A stretch of 64,000 nt of DNA from Cristatella mucedo (taxonomy: Eukaryota; Bryozoa; Phylactolaemata; Cristatellidae), in assembly GCA_009760855.2 (NCBI GenBank), contig WPIO01000131.1:270001-334000 (forward strand), in the 5' to 3' direction. The notes under the pieces are model-generated. The model worked only from the letters and a program-made list of their open reading frames with translations. It was not told the origin of the DNA and made no database searches. Within the stretch, counting starts at the first letter, position 1. Every line of letters begins with the position of its first letter. A program made the position numbers and the translations under genes. Of the stretch, positions 23,198 through 36,967 are shown piece after piece.

Positions 23198-23915
23198 ACA
23201 CCCCCGATTTTTGGTGTCCTGAACCGGTGCACACCTGACCATCTACATACACACAACCCAGGTAGATTTAAGAATTCACAGGCACTAACCGAACCAACAT
23301 TATCAGTTATTTTGGAATTCTCTAATTGATAAGTAAGAAAACCAATTGATATAGTTATCAAATAGCGTGTTTAAATATGCATATACAAAACAGTCGCTAT
23401 TATAAGACAGATCCAGTAGAACATCGACTACGGCCAGCATTATGCTGCGAGCAGCCAGCAAAATCCCCCCACACTCTCATCCAACACCGTCGGCACTACA
23501 CTCCGGCGGTAGTGTGAGAGAGAGGGGAGAGAGAGAGACACGCCAGTGGACTGCTCGGCTAAAACAAACAGCTGAGCTGCTAAGAAGAAGCGACCAAGCT
23601 GGTTAAAGAACATCATTTATACCAAAGATGGGGTACAAAAAGAAGCAAATTCAAACGTGAGAAACATCGAGCGATAAAAAAAGCCCTGCTACTTTTCTGC
23701 CGGTTCGATGGGAACGCGGCGGTGAACAAATAGACAATATGCCTATTGCTGAGATGTGGCCTCTCATCGCTCGAAGCTGGGGGGGGGAGGGGGAGGGGGA
23801 ATCGCGCAGCCTGGCGATTGATCGAATGCAAGTAAAAGTGGAATGCACCTATATCATCGGAATGATCCCGTTCAATGGAATGTGCTTGATCCTGCTGGCT
23901 CCACTGGCGCAGACC
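23198..23915. other. Tail-to-tail gap between AIF1 and the Cache/EGF gene
   Basis: Should contain both 3' UTRs. No AATAAA signal was spotted by eye on the expected strands. A G-rich run lies at 23780-23800 and a GA-rich run at 23517-23540. Confidence 0.5.
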
Positions 23916-24030
23916 TCAACCTGATGAGATCGCATTCAGGATGATGGCAGCGATGAAGAGCGAAGCTGTGTAGGTCAGCGAAGCAGACAGATGAGTAGTT
24001 CCGGCCATACGGCACAGCAGCCGATCGAAC
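23916..24030 (-). CDS. Cache/EGF gene exon 14 (terminal, hydrophobic tail)
   Basis: Acceptor gactgtttag. It encodes RFDRLLCRMAGTTHLSASL, then YTASLFIAAIILNAISSG and TGA at 23918-23916. Small residues (AGTT, SAS) followed by a hydrophobic stretch right at the C-terminus fit a GPI-anchor signal. The hydrophobic run is short for a transmembrane helix with a cytoplasmic domain. Confidence 0.75.
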
Positions 24031-27000
24031 CTAAACAGTCACAGCAGTGAGCGGCTGCAGATGTGCAAAGCACAGACAGGGACAGCTGCAGCTGGACAGG
24101 GCCAAAAAAAAAATAGACAGGATTCGGCCAAAGCCGGCAGGCTTTGATGGCCGCCAGATCGGAAGCCTGACGCCATATTGAAGATGTAGACGACAGTTAC
24201 CTGCTGGTGATGTTGTTGACCTTCCTGTACAGCTCCTTCTCGTAGAGGTCTCCCGTGTAGAAATACTCGTTGGCGTCCCAAATGTACTCGTAGCCCTGAC
24301 GGCAGTCGCAGCGGTACCCGACGAACAGGTTGAACTGTCTGCCCTCGATCGGCTTGCACTGTAGAGGAAAAAAGGAGAACATCACATTTTTACAAACGTG
24401 CTGCTGTCAAGTTTAAAAAAAAAAGTTTCTGAACGTGGCAAGACAGAAGCGAACCCATGTGTGAGTGAGGGGGTGGTGGTATGAGGGTGGCAGGTTGAAC
24501 CTCCGCTGCAGGCCAGATTAGGACAGCTTTTAGGACAGTTTTTAGGCCAGCGTTGCCTGCGCGACAGGCTAAGCAAAGGTTCAGTCCCTCGACGAAACAT
24601 ATTTCATTTGTACAGCACCCCCACCGAGAGCACTTCATTGATATCTAGGCGCTCTACGGCACGCTGCAGGGCTTGAGCCCTATATGATGGTCGTTCAAGG
24701 CAGCAAGCGCCTTACCTCCGGGCCAAACCAGCGCACGAAGGGGCCACCATTCAGGACCGAACGGCAGCGGCTACTCAAAAGACTCCATACGCATGACTGT
24801 GCGATTCATTACTAGCAATAATCTTCGGACAACCGAGTCTTCTTCCGCTACAGTGCACGCGGGGCTAAAAGCCTCGGAATTCAAGTGGCTACCCTCGAGC
24901 AGCCGGCCGAATCGCGATGTGCAGGCTGAAGTTTTTTCGTGCCCGTTTTGCACTGTTTGCAAGCTGGCGCCGAGCCTTGACTGCGTGTTAGAGCAATTTT
25001 CCCCGAAGGCTATCTGCCATACTAGGTTTCGCTACTATATCAACTAGAGTTGTTTTTGTGCAACACAAATCCGGCTGAGGGATCAGCTGATGGGTTCGAA
25101 TATCGCTAGTGCTTGTCTGCCATGTCACAATCAACTGTGATATTCATCTTCGAAGCAATAGAGACACGATATTGGCCAGTCGATCTGCACTTTAGTTTTT
25201 AGGAGAGCACACGATTGCACAAGTTGAGCTTGCGCCCCAGACCTCTGCTCCTCTTACGAGGCCACATCCAGAGTAACCACTGCCCAACCTGCAAGCTAAT
25301 CTTGCCCACCTCCTCCTCCTTCTCTTGGTGAACAACAAAATTTTTATCATTTTAGGATGCTACAGTTATAAAGCTTTTAACAAACTATTTATTTCGGCTA
25401 AAGTCTGGAGTTTGGCCTGCAGCATCTTTATGCAAGTCTGCTTTAATGCCACGCACCCCCAAAAGTCCCAACAAGTCAAACCACCCCATATTTGGGTAGA
25501 CGAGCTGGTCACCAATCCCTGCTTGCAGTGAACAAATAACTGCCTGCTGCAAGACACAAAACGCAAGACCTGGATTGTTAAGTGTGAGCACCTTTCCACC
25601 CAGGCTAAGACCCGGTCTGTGTGGGTGCTAATGCCACTGGCTCCCTCGTGAGCTGTGGTCTTCTTTGCTATGTCGGTCGACTACTACACTAGCAAATGCC
25701 AAAACAGGCCACAGACAGGCATCTGCTGGGGCCTGACAAAGACCACAGTCGCACGAGGTACACTGGAAACACGTGCGTGCACACCAGTGCGCGCTCGCAC
25801 GCATGCGCACATACGTACACGTTAAAGGACTACACACAGTTAGCAGCTGAAGGCGACGGCACTCACGTAGGTCGAAGCGTAGTTGCAGCGAGCAGTCGAT
25901 TGGAATGCGTTCGATATGTAGAATTGCGATGGGCACTGGTTGATGTCCAGGTAATTCAGTGGCACGTCGACGCGCACGACTCCTCTGCAAGATTTGCAGA
26001 ACAGGCACTGGCACGAGCAACGACGGATCGGAAGACAAAGAAGGTGAAGGACCTGGGGGCATCAGTGTGAGCACTTTATAGGCCGGAAGGTCACCCAGGG
26101 CACGCGCAAGCTCACCGGAACTCAGGCGCCTTGCTCATAGTCTTCTTGCCAAAGAACGGCACGTAGTAGCTGAGGATCCAGTCATTGATGAAGCCGCTGC
26201 AGTCGAAGTACGGGTCGCTCCACTGGCCGTCGGTGTACTCGGGCGCCTTCCACTTGATCGGATACTCCTCGTGCTTCTGCAGAATGGTTCCCAGCTCGTC
26301 GCCTCTGCACGCAGGAAATGCGATGCCGAACGAGTGACGACGAGAGAGAGAGAGCCTGTCGGCCATGCACGGCTGCGATGGCTAAAGCAGCTTCGAGGTG
26401 ACGACCTTGACCGACAGTCGACACTTAAATCCCTTCTCTACCGCACAACCTTACAGCGACTTACAAGCGACTGGAACCAGTCACTTGTTGCGACGAATCG
26501 ATCAAAAACAATCTTGACGACCGAGGCCGGCCGGCCGACCAAAGCACGAGCAAGCAGCTGGGCGGCTTCAGCCCATCTCCAGGTTGGGGAGAGGAGTAGG
26601 GCCGACAAGTTTGTCGGTCGTCCAGACAACGGCATGATTCTTGAAGTGACCTCATCTGCCGATAGCTGTACACTTTGCTGACTCGCTTCTTCTCGAAGGA
26701 GGTGCACTTGCCGATGAACACTGACCGCTAGCTTATCGTGCGCAAGGCAGGCAACGAGGGAGAGCAAGGTCTTGGAGAAGGGGGCGCGCCTGTACCTGAT
26801 CCACGGGTTCATGACGTAGTCGTTGAGATCATCGTTGTTATACGACCAGCGCCTTTTCATCTGCGAGTACCAGTCCAGCGACGTGTACGGCGTCGGCTCG
26901 CCTGCCGTGTCCGTTGCATAGTACGTCTCGATGCTGTCGGCAGTCACTGAAGAATAAAAAAAAGAAGAGAGAGAACCATTAAGGAGTCCTACATTCCAGG

Positions 27001-30000
27001 CGACGACGGCTCATTCTAAGGTACTCGATGCTCCCCGGCAAGCCACGCCCAGTTCGTCTTAGCTATGCGCAGCAGTTCTGCACACCAACGCTCTGCTGCC
27101 GCACGGCACTCTTACAGGACTTGAAAGCGTACGGCCCGAAAAGGTTTTTCACCAGGCCGCTGCGGTTCACAAACATGTTCGGCTCATAGAACACTCCCAT
27201 GCCCATGACCTTGGGATCTGCCATGACGGCGCTGATAACCTCGGAGAAGATCTGGAACACCGTCAACGGCTGGTCGCCTGGAAAAAGAAAGTGGAGCAAC
27301 GTATGTGGCACCCACGGCTCCGCACGCGGCCAATCGGCAGCGCGCAGGCACTGCCTACTCGAGCGACCAGGCTCGACCTTGGCAGACGACCGCGGTGCGG
27401 AGGCAGTAGGCCCTTACCACGCAGGAACCCGTAGTCCTGTCCGGGATTGATGTTCTGGTAGAAGTTGCTCAGGAAGTTGGCCAGTCGCACGGCGAGCCGT
27501 CCCTGGCCCTGGAACTTGTCCCACACGCCGTACTTGACGTCACCGGGCAGCCAGAGCTGGTCGGGGGCGTAGTTCTTGCAAGTGTCCTTCGTGATGGCAT
27601 TCTTCTTGTTGATAATGGCGTTTACCCTTTAAGCACGAATAAATGCCTTTAAATAGTGGACGAGCCTCAAAAAGAGACATACGATCCTAGCCTGTACGAC
27701 AAAACGTGCTAGCACACATGAGATGCAGTATGTAATGTAATCTATGCCCGTCGGTAACTCCACAGAGACTACGCGGGCGCTATGCAGAATTTTCTATGGC
27801 TCACACACAGCCTAAGCAGCTTTCGGTGCACGTACTGTAGCCAACAGGCTTCATCTGACGCAGCAAAGAGAAAGTGAGAAGCGTAGCTGAGTCAGGAGGG
27901 CAGCCGAGGAAGTGAATAGCAGCATGGAAGTGGCAGCAAAGGACGGTTGGAAAGGTATGTGCCCGAGTCTGCAGCAGGAGACTGTAGATGTCGTCGCGTA
28001 AGTAAAAAGTGCAATGTGCACGAAACGATAACAAAGACAAGACAGAAATGGGAAGGGGATGTAGTCTTCGACACCGTCGACCAAAGGCGGTGGCTGCATG
28101 TGCACACCAAGAGTGAAACGAAAAGTGACTCGCCAATCAAGCGTCGAGGATGAGACCCTACGGCCGAGCAGTCCCCATCTTTCTACCTTTCCTGTCGGCA
28201 GCTTCGACATCAGTTAGAGGCACTGACGCCGGGCTAATTCAAATGTACATCTTCTTTAAGCCGCAGAACGATGTGAAAGGCAGGCAGGCAGGCAGGCAGG
28301 CACCAGTTTGGACCCATCGAGGGGGGAACCAGGAGATGCAGGAGATGCAGCAGCCATTGGAGCCGAGGGGATGGCACGCCGCTCCGCTCCTGCCAGATAC
28401 GGCTGCCACGTGACACAGAAGAAGAAAGGGCCGCTGCAGCGCTGTCGGCAGCGGCGCACCTGTCGTAGTTGGCGTTCACAAACGTGTCCCTGCGCTTGCG
28501 CTTCGTCTGCTTTCTCTCCTTGGCAGAGCTGCGCGACACGAGCCGTCGTCGCTTTTCGCTTCGAGCCTCGTTCGCCCCGTGACCTGCGGCGTCTGCAGCC
28601 GGCGCAGCCGCCGAGTGCTCCTGACCTGGCGCCTCGCGAAGCAGCCGCATCGCCTCCTGCACGGCCGGATGGTCGTAGCGGACGACGCGCCGACGCTCGA
28701 TCATCTGCTCGTGATACTCCTCCCTGGATACCGTCTGCAGAGGACAGAACGCGCGAATCATGGAAGGAGTGAGCGAGTCCACTGGACAGCCTGCGGGTGC
28801 TTGCTTGAGGCACGGCCGCATTGCTAGCGTTGCCGCCGCCGCCGTCATCCATCACTTCCGCCATGTTCCCTGGCTCAGCGGCACCGGCACTCGTTTGTTC
28901 TTCTTCATGTGCGACACAGGAAACGAAAGTTGCATGCGTGTGCAAAGAGTCCCCTTGATGGATGCGCTCTCGTCTATCGTAATAGATCTATATCTATGGT
29001 CAGGTAAATCGTCTCTGGCCTATCGCAGCACTGCTAATCGTCACTCGCCAGAATCGCTGCTGCACTGCCCCACCCTAACTTTAAACTTACGCGTATTCTA
29101 AAAAAAAATACACTACAAAAACTTTACAGAAGTATGGCAGAAGCAGAGCGCCTAACTCAGGCAGCCTAAAGAACACGACGGACGGACTGCCACCTGAAGG
29201 TGCTGGCACTTCAGGTGACAGAAAGGCACCACCACTCCGGGGGTGAGCCGTGATGGCACACTAGGTAAGGTGGTTGCTTTCACGACCTTGGTCCCGAGGT
29301 CGTGGGTTAGATTCCTGCAGTGGGCGACTCTTTATCGCCACTGCAAGCGGTGGTGATAGCCGTAAAGGCTCTTCTGTCGCTATACAAAAGGAGGCTGTTT
29401 AATCAGCTAAGATTTCTTCTTTTCATCGGTCTCAGTCGTTGGCAACAACTACCGGCATGGTCGCTACCATAGACATAGCATGTCAAGGGTCAGGCCAGGC
29501 ATGGCACATTAAGGAGGGTCATCAGGCGAGCTTACAGACCGACAAAGAAGATGGTAACAAAAGATAAAAAAAAAGATAAAAAGATAAAAGAAGACAAAGA
29601 AGGTAATGACAAAAATAACGCATATTCAGTATAGCACCGCAGAAGACCTTAATCTCTGTACAGGCGCTTTATGGTTCGCTGCCAAAGAACCAACATCAGA
29701 GGTTTACTTACACGTACGGTAACAAGGTTGCAAGAGCGAGCAAATATCGTGCTTAGGACTGCCATGCTAAAGCAAACACGGCCACTGGTTAGTAAAACCT
29801 GGCTAAGGTAAGATGCACAGATGTGCATGCAAAGGACAATGAAATAAAAGAAAAAAGACAAGCACAAGTTTGCTGGAAAGGAAAAGCTGACCGGAACACA
29901 TCTCTCTTAAGCAACGACCTTTTAGCAGCGACCTTTTAGAAGCGACCTTTTAGCAGCGACCTAACGGATGCAAGGTCGCTTAGGGTAACGTCTGTAGCTG

Positions 30001-33000
30001 GATGCAAGTCCCCGACTTTCGGTAAATACACTCAGTTGCTGGTGTACAAGCTGGAGGCTCGATCCCCAAAAGATTTCAATTTACTGCAAGACAATGTGAG
30101 ATGGCTAGATGCTAAGGAGTGTCTTAGACGGGCCAAGGACCCTGCCCACTATAGGTGGACGACTCGAGTAGAGTTGTATGGACCGACAAGTCCAAATTCC
30201 TGCTATCTGCTACCGATACACAAAGAAATTCCTACGTCTGCATAAGGATGAGATGTACTCCCTGACCGAAGGAAGCCAACACGGAAAGTCAGTGGCATAA
30301 GTGTCACGGTTTGGGGTTGCTTCTGCTCCTCCGGTGTCAGAGTTCTGCACCGTATTAATAATTAAAAAAATCCTAGCTGATTAAACAGACTCTTTTTGTA
30401 TAGCGACAGAAGAGCCTTTACGGCTACCCCCCACTGCTTGCAGTGGCGATAAAGGATCGCCCACCGCAGGATTCGAACCCGATGGACTTGGGAAACCAAA
30501 TATATACATCGATTAGGTGCAAAAAATGATGGGATTCCAAAAGCTAGAGCTCTTCTGGGGAGAAATTACATTTGGAAAAAGGATAATGACGTGAAGCGAA
30601 AAGCAGAAGCTCTTAAAAAGCCTTTTTCACTGATGCAGCTGTCAGAAACATGGTTGGCAGAGCCATCAGCATCTGGACCTAAATAAATCCCACTGAGTAT
30701 CTGTTTTTGCAGCTACTATTGCTTTGCTCACAAAGACCGTCTCGAGCACCTCTTATTTCGCACGAGCATCACTGACACTGCACTCCAATGGTTTACATCC
30801 TAGCTCAGTGGAAGACTCTTGGGGATTGATGTGTACCGACAAAGACTATCCGAGGAGTCACTGAAGTACGGTATACGTAAAGGCTCTGTACTTGGACAGC
30901 ACATAGCTTATTTTCACGGTTTACAATCTCCGTCTTGCCGATGTGATCGCCAAGTACAATCTAGGCTTTCACTTCTACTCAGATAATCCACAGCTCAGTC
31001 AGCATATCTCCATAGAAAATCTGCACGGAATTTAGCAGACCTGCTCCAAACTGACCCTTCTCTAGACGACCACGTCGGCTCCACAATCAAGCCAGCCCAC
31101 TTTAAACTACGTAAGATTGCAAGCATGCGGGCCTGCTTAGACGGGGATACCACATCCAAATTGGTCTATGCATTTGTGACATTGCCTCGACTTTCTGGTC
31201 GACTTTTGTAATTCACTGCTTGGAGGTCTTCCGACCTATGCAATCAGGCATTTACAGTTGGTGCAAAACTCTGCAGTCTCACTTGCCTGTCGTGCATTGC
31301 AATTGCTACATTAGACCGCTTCTCAAATACCATATCGACTTCAAGGTTCTGTCACTCATTTTTAGGTCCCTTCATTCTCTTGCTCTAGCCTACCAAGAAG
31401 AGCTGCGCCCAACCATTGCACCACATGCTCTTCTGATTCAGATCGTTTAGCTATGCCTCGAACGAACCTCAAATCCTTTGGAGATCATGCATTTAGTTCA
31501 CATGTTCCCAAAGTCTGGAACTCATCCCCGACTGACGCTGGAGCCCCCGTAACCCCTGAATAAACATCTAGAAAGAAGTTAAAAAACTCCTCTTTCAGCG
31601 ACATTTGCCGGGTCTTTGTAAATAGTCCTTTGTGTGTCTACGAAAAACTGTGCACGCACACCACTTACTTATATTTGCATGCTGACAATTTGCACGTTAC
31701 CACTAGCCACACGATCATGCTTCCTTTACAGCACATGGAAAGTGCCTATACAGGGATTCAGTTCTGCAAGGGCGCTAAACAAGAGTGTTACCTCACTCCC
31801 AAAACGAATTAGCTCCGACCAGCACTTTCACAGACAGAACAGATAGATACTAAGGGGCACACGACAGACCAAGCTCTCGCTCTACAAACTAAGACAAGGA
31901 GCTCCCATAACAGAAGTAAATGCATGCCATTCACTTCTGCGACAGGATCTCGACAACACTTGCAATGGCCACAAGTAGAACAGACCCAGTCACGATTTTG
32001 GGGCACCTAATCAACACACTGACCAGACAAATAAGCAGCCAAAGACGTCCAGAGATACATGGCAGGTAGCAGCAGCATATCGCATCCAACAAACACAAAG
32101 CGAACCGTCAGTAAGCTGCACAAAATACGATTACAATGCGAAGACACGAATGCGATACAGCACCAGCAAGTAGTAGCACCCGTCGACTCGATCAGACGGG
32201 AGGGCACAGAAGGGCACGGCAGTGACTAGGCGAGCAGGCAAGAAGGCAGATGCACCAAGTCAGTCCTACGTTTCGGTTTTTCGAGCATCAAGGCATGCAG
32301 CTCATGCACACAATGCAAGGTCACATACCGTGCGCGGCACGACGCTGCGCATGAAGCGATCCTTGACGTCGTTGCTCGTCGTGGTCGACCGAGCCACCAG
32401 CCTGCGCCGAAGCTCTGCATGACTCGGAGCGGCCTCTGCAGAGGCACGCTTATTGATGATCGTGCCCGGGATCCGGTCTATGCCGGCGTTGTCCACTTTT
32501 TGGGCGTTCAGCTGCGGCACGACGAACAGGTCTGCAACGGGGGGGGGGGGCACCTCGCGTGCGAATGATGCTGGTGGCACGGCCGGAGGACATCCGGTCT
32601 GACGAAATGCGCAGTGCCCGCCACTCGCTGCTGCCCAGCTGGATGGCCACCTTCAGAGGCTTCACTCGGCAACGGGCCAGGGTGCTCCGAGGGGTCGAGT
32701 CAGCGGATGCTGCCTCGACCCCTCCGACCCCCCCCCCCCCCGATCGGCTACAGAAGAACAGAGCAGAGCCGGGCAGCCAGTGCCGGCTGCAGCAATTGCT
32801 TAGCTGCGGGCCTGGCCGTGCCACCTGTAGTAGAGCAGCAGCTCGTTCTAGAGTCCGGCTCTGCCAAGTCGTATCCTTTACGTTTCTCTCTTTGAATCGA
32901 TGCTCTTGATATGATGTTCACGTATTATAGTACCTATTAGTACCTACTAATAATAGGTATAATAAAAACTAATAAAAACTATCGATCGATCCGAAAAAAT

Positions 33001-35301
33001 AAATAAACACAAGCACGACGAATCGGAAAACCAACCGAATGCATTCTCAAACAGCACGAATAAATCGGACACTAGGAGGACACACTCGGAGGAGCACGGG
33101 TAAGGGCCAAAAACGACGCAGATTCGGCCAGACTTGCATTTAAAGAGTAAATAGCACGCAGAGACATTCACTACTCGATTGCGGCCTATCGAGGTGCGGA
33201 AGCTGGCGATAATATAACGGAAATATATCGCACTCACTAGACAGGTTGACACATTTATGCCGTTTACGCATTTAGGCAGTAACACACAGTATATACTTAC
33301 ATGTACACACATACATACCCACACACGTGCCCCACGCACATGCACACATGCAAGTGGGTACATGAGCTTAGTGATAACTACATTCCTTTCCAGCACAGCA
33401 ACAGATATTTAGTTTGGTTAGGGAAGCTATATAAACTCTATTAACAACAATACTAATAAATTTCTTTCTGTGCGCTTTGCATATGCTGTAAAGGAAGCAT
33501 GCCAATCGGTTATCGATAACATGCACAGTTTTTCGGAAAGCAAAAGAGAGCGTACTCTGACCCAGCAAATGCTGTGAGGGGCAGATGAGTTTTTAGCTTC
33601 TTTTTAAATGCCGCAACGTCACGAGACTTCCTGCCATCAGTCGGCAGTAAGTTCCCGACTTTGAGACCATACGAACAAACTAAATTAAGGGCCGGACCAA
33701 AACAACGAAGAAGCTTTGCAAAAACCAGAAATTAGGAAAAGTAATGCCGGAAATTAAAATACAAAGAAAAGTTTCTCGATCGCTCGTTGCTGATATCAGG
33801 GTCCTCGCTCTGTGAATTCTTTGCAAATACTTATGATACTTACTAATAAATACTAAATATTTATGAGCATCACCATTCTTCCTCAATGCAACACACGATA
33901 TAGCACATCCGATGACTAGCTCTGGAAGATTGGTTCCTACTTGGTCATGCTCAAATGAAGTAGCACACTCTGTCAGGCTAGCAACGATACAACCAACGAC
34001 CATCGGTTAGGAAAGCACATTAAAAACCCTGAACAATCGACAGCCATCAACAACGAATCTACAAGAATACATGCAATAGTGCTATTGTGATCGTGGCAAG
34101 CAATAGCTCTGACCTCCGATTTTCAAGCACTTGAAGCCATTGTCGTATTCGTCCTTGGTGGCACGCTCCAGGTCGATGCCGAGATATGGGCCTTGGATGT
34201 TTTCGGGGTAGCGGTAGCCGGGCAGACATTCGCACATGTAACCACCGCGATAGAACCCGAAGCCAGGCAGAGGCTTGCACTGAAAATGTCAGGATGCAAC
34301 TGCATGACCGGCACAAGCGAGTTAGGAAAAAAGATGCACAGCGGCAGCAGCAGCAGCAGCGGCAGCATGCTCTGCCAGACTACGAGGCAGCCTCCTCGGG
34401 CGCTGCCGTTGCAGTAAAAGATGCAAGAGAGGCGCTCACGAGTGTCGTGTCCAAGTGACAGCGCGCTGTCCCGGCGAAATAATTCGACTCGGGGAATATG
34501 ACGTCCTGCAGACAGGGGTTGAAGTCAACGCGCAAGAACTCGGCGTCGGTCACAGCAACGCCGACACGACTACAAAAGGAGGAGGCCTTGAGCACGTGAC
34601 ACGAGGGTCTTGGCTTCGCCGACGGGAAAAAAATGCCAGGCAGCAAAACGAGATTGCAAGCAGCACACGGCAGACGATGATGCAGAGCCGATGCAGGGGT
34701 AAAAGTAGGGCAAAAGCAAGCAAGAGAGGCGACGCTGCGAAGCGCAATGCGCCAAATAACAACAAGTCAGGGGCGCAGTGACAAACGCTACAGTGCCTAG
34801 CCGGCTGCGCTCTCAGATGACAACTGTCCTCAATCGATCGATCCATGCAACACCCAACGCTAATGACAAAAAGAGAGCCTATCGTCTCGGCCGTTTCCTT
34901 TGGAGCTTTTCGATTCTTCGTCAGCTTTCGTCTCGACTTTCCAAGCAGGCCGGCCACGTTCATCAGCTGAGTGAGCAAAAAGCAAAGGGTGCACGGCACT
35001 CGATCTTTGCATCAACCAACTTTCTCACAGTCCCTCACGGCTCCGGAGATCAACGTGTCTGTCGGACAAGGTCCACGAGAACGCACGCTCTATTGCATCA
35101 GCCGGTCGAGCATAGGAAAAGCCAGTTCTCACTCTCTCCTCTGCCTCTTTTCTCTTTCTTAGGTTGCAGTAGCCAGTAACAGAGTGTTAGTACTACTTCA
35201 AAGCTAAGCATTCAAATGATCCAGATATCGGCTAGTCTATGAGAATTATTGCAGGCTCGGGAGCAGCAAATTTCCTTGGCTGTTTTGCTTTCTCTCTCTC
35301 T

Positions 35302-35386
<85 letters not shown>

Positions 35387-36885
35387 CCTCTCCCCCTCTC
35401 TCCCATCCCTACGCTTACCGGTAACGCCGGATGTTCTCGTAGACCTGGTTCGTGTTCGGATCGATCGGGTAGCGAGGAAGCTGGTCGTAGATCGGCGCCG
35501 AGGCGCTCACGATCCAGCGGTTGGAGCGGCCGCAGTCGAAATACGGCTGCGTGAACAGCACGGGATTCTTCGAGGTCGCGTCGCGCAGAGCCGGCGCCGG
35601 TGGCCCGAAGAAGGTGAAGCTGTTGAAGTTGGTCGAGTCGTACTTCCCGGAAGGTCCGGACGAGTACCTGATGTTGATGGCAAACTGCGCCCTGCAACCG
35701 ATCGCAAGCAATCGAGATAGCCCTTAGTGCAATGCTCGCTCGAGCCGCAGACGGAGAGCTCGGCAATCGGCAGCTCGGCCGCGCCGAGGGCTGCAGCCCG
35801 GCACTTCCTAGTGCCACGATCTTTCTAGTGCCACGACGGCAGCTGCCGCTCTTGCCGTGCAGGGGATGCAGCGAGCTTGGGACGTAGCACCAGCGGCAAG
35901 GACAGCAGGGGCGACATCAGTTCCGGTCAGCTGAAGGATGGCGGCCATCGGCCATCCGGTAGTAGAGGCACGCGAAAACCCGGCCGAGGCTAACGTCGGC
36001 GCACAAAGGCAGGAGCAGCACACTCTCCAGTCAGTCGTGGGCCGCACTCATGATGCAACGATGCTCGCGAAAGGCAGGCGGCACTCGAGGCGAATGGCGG
36101 CACGCTTCTCGTGCCGTACGGCTTGCTGCAGCTGCTGAGACGCGGAAAGCTCGGACAGCGGAGGGGGGGCAGCGGCCAGACGACGTGGCCTCGGCATCTC
36201 GCGCGCGCACCTCAGCGTGTTGTCGTTCTCGTCGATGGGCTGCGGCAGCCAGAGCTTGTACCACTTGTTGATCTTGTACGCGTCCAGCGTGTAGTTCTTC
36301 AGCACGCCGGCGCCATAGTCCTCCACGTTGAACGTGTTGTTGGTCGGCTCGCGAAGCCAATTGGTCGGGTCGTTCCAGTTGTCCGTGCGGTAGGCTCGAG
36401 GGCCGAACAGTGGAATGGTCTGGTTAAAGGTGACCTTGAGAAGGAAGCCCGGATAAAACAGGCTTCGATCGAAGAACGTGGCCGAGCCTGAAATCGAGCG
36501 AAGGGCGGTGGCAAGGTGAAGGCTGCAGCGCAGCTGTGCCTCAATCGACCACTCCTAGCGAGCAAAGCCCCGGCTGCCGAAGGAGCAGCGGGCCAACGGC
36601 GCATGACAGAGTAAAGCACACAGTACGAAGGTCAAGGGCAATGCGAAGTGTCTGAATGACCGCTGGTAAAGAACCGAAATGCACTGAGCCCAGGGTGTAG
36701 TAATCGGTAATTAGCCCAGGAGTGGCCAGACCTTGACCTCGCCAGAAGCAGTAGTTATATGGATGGGCATCAGCAGCAAGCCTCCTGGGTCGTGACCCTG
36801 CTAAAGGTCTGTGCACAAAACACAGCCCCCTCCTCCCGGGTCTGGCTTTCATGTGTCTAAGATTATGCAGGACAAACGGCATCCG

Positions 36886-36967
<82 letters not shown>

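Larger units (their letters stand above)
28735..32328 (-). other. Intron 6 of the Cache/EGF gene (3.6 kb)
   Basis: Contains SINE1 (29243-29415), a 15-bp tandem repeat (29904-29962), a Tc1/mariner remnant split by SINE1, and a LINE A copy. No additional exon was supported. Confidence 0.65.

Noticed and set aside
23916-24200. Search for a seven-transmembrane domain after module 2
   Set aside because: The phase-matched exon ends in TGA; no run of hydrophobic exons was seen on the minus strand to the left.
28256-28945. 229-codon minus-strand frame
   Set aside because: It is a different frame over the GC-rich linker exon 7; splice phases support the other frame.
35212-35817. 201-codon frame with a long Arg-Glu repeat
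   Set aside because: It reads through the CT microsatellite in a frame different from exon 3 of the Cache/EGF gene; the repeat explains its length.
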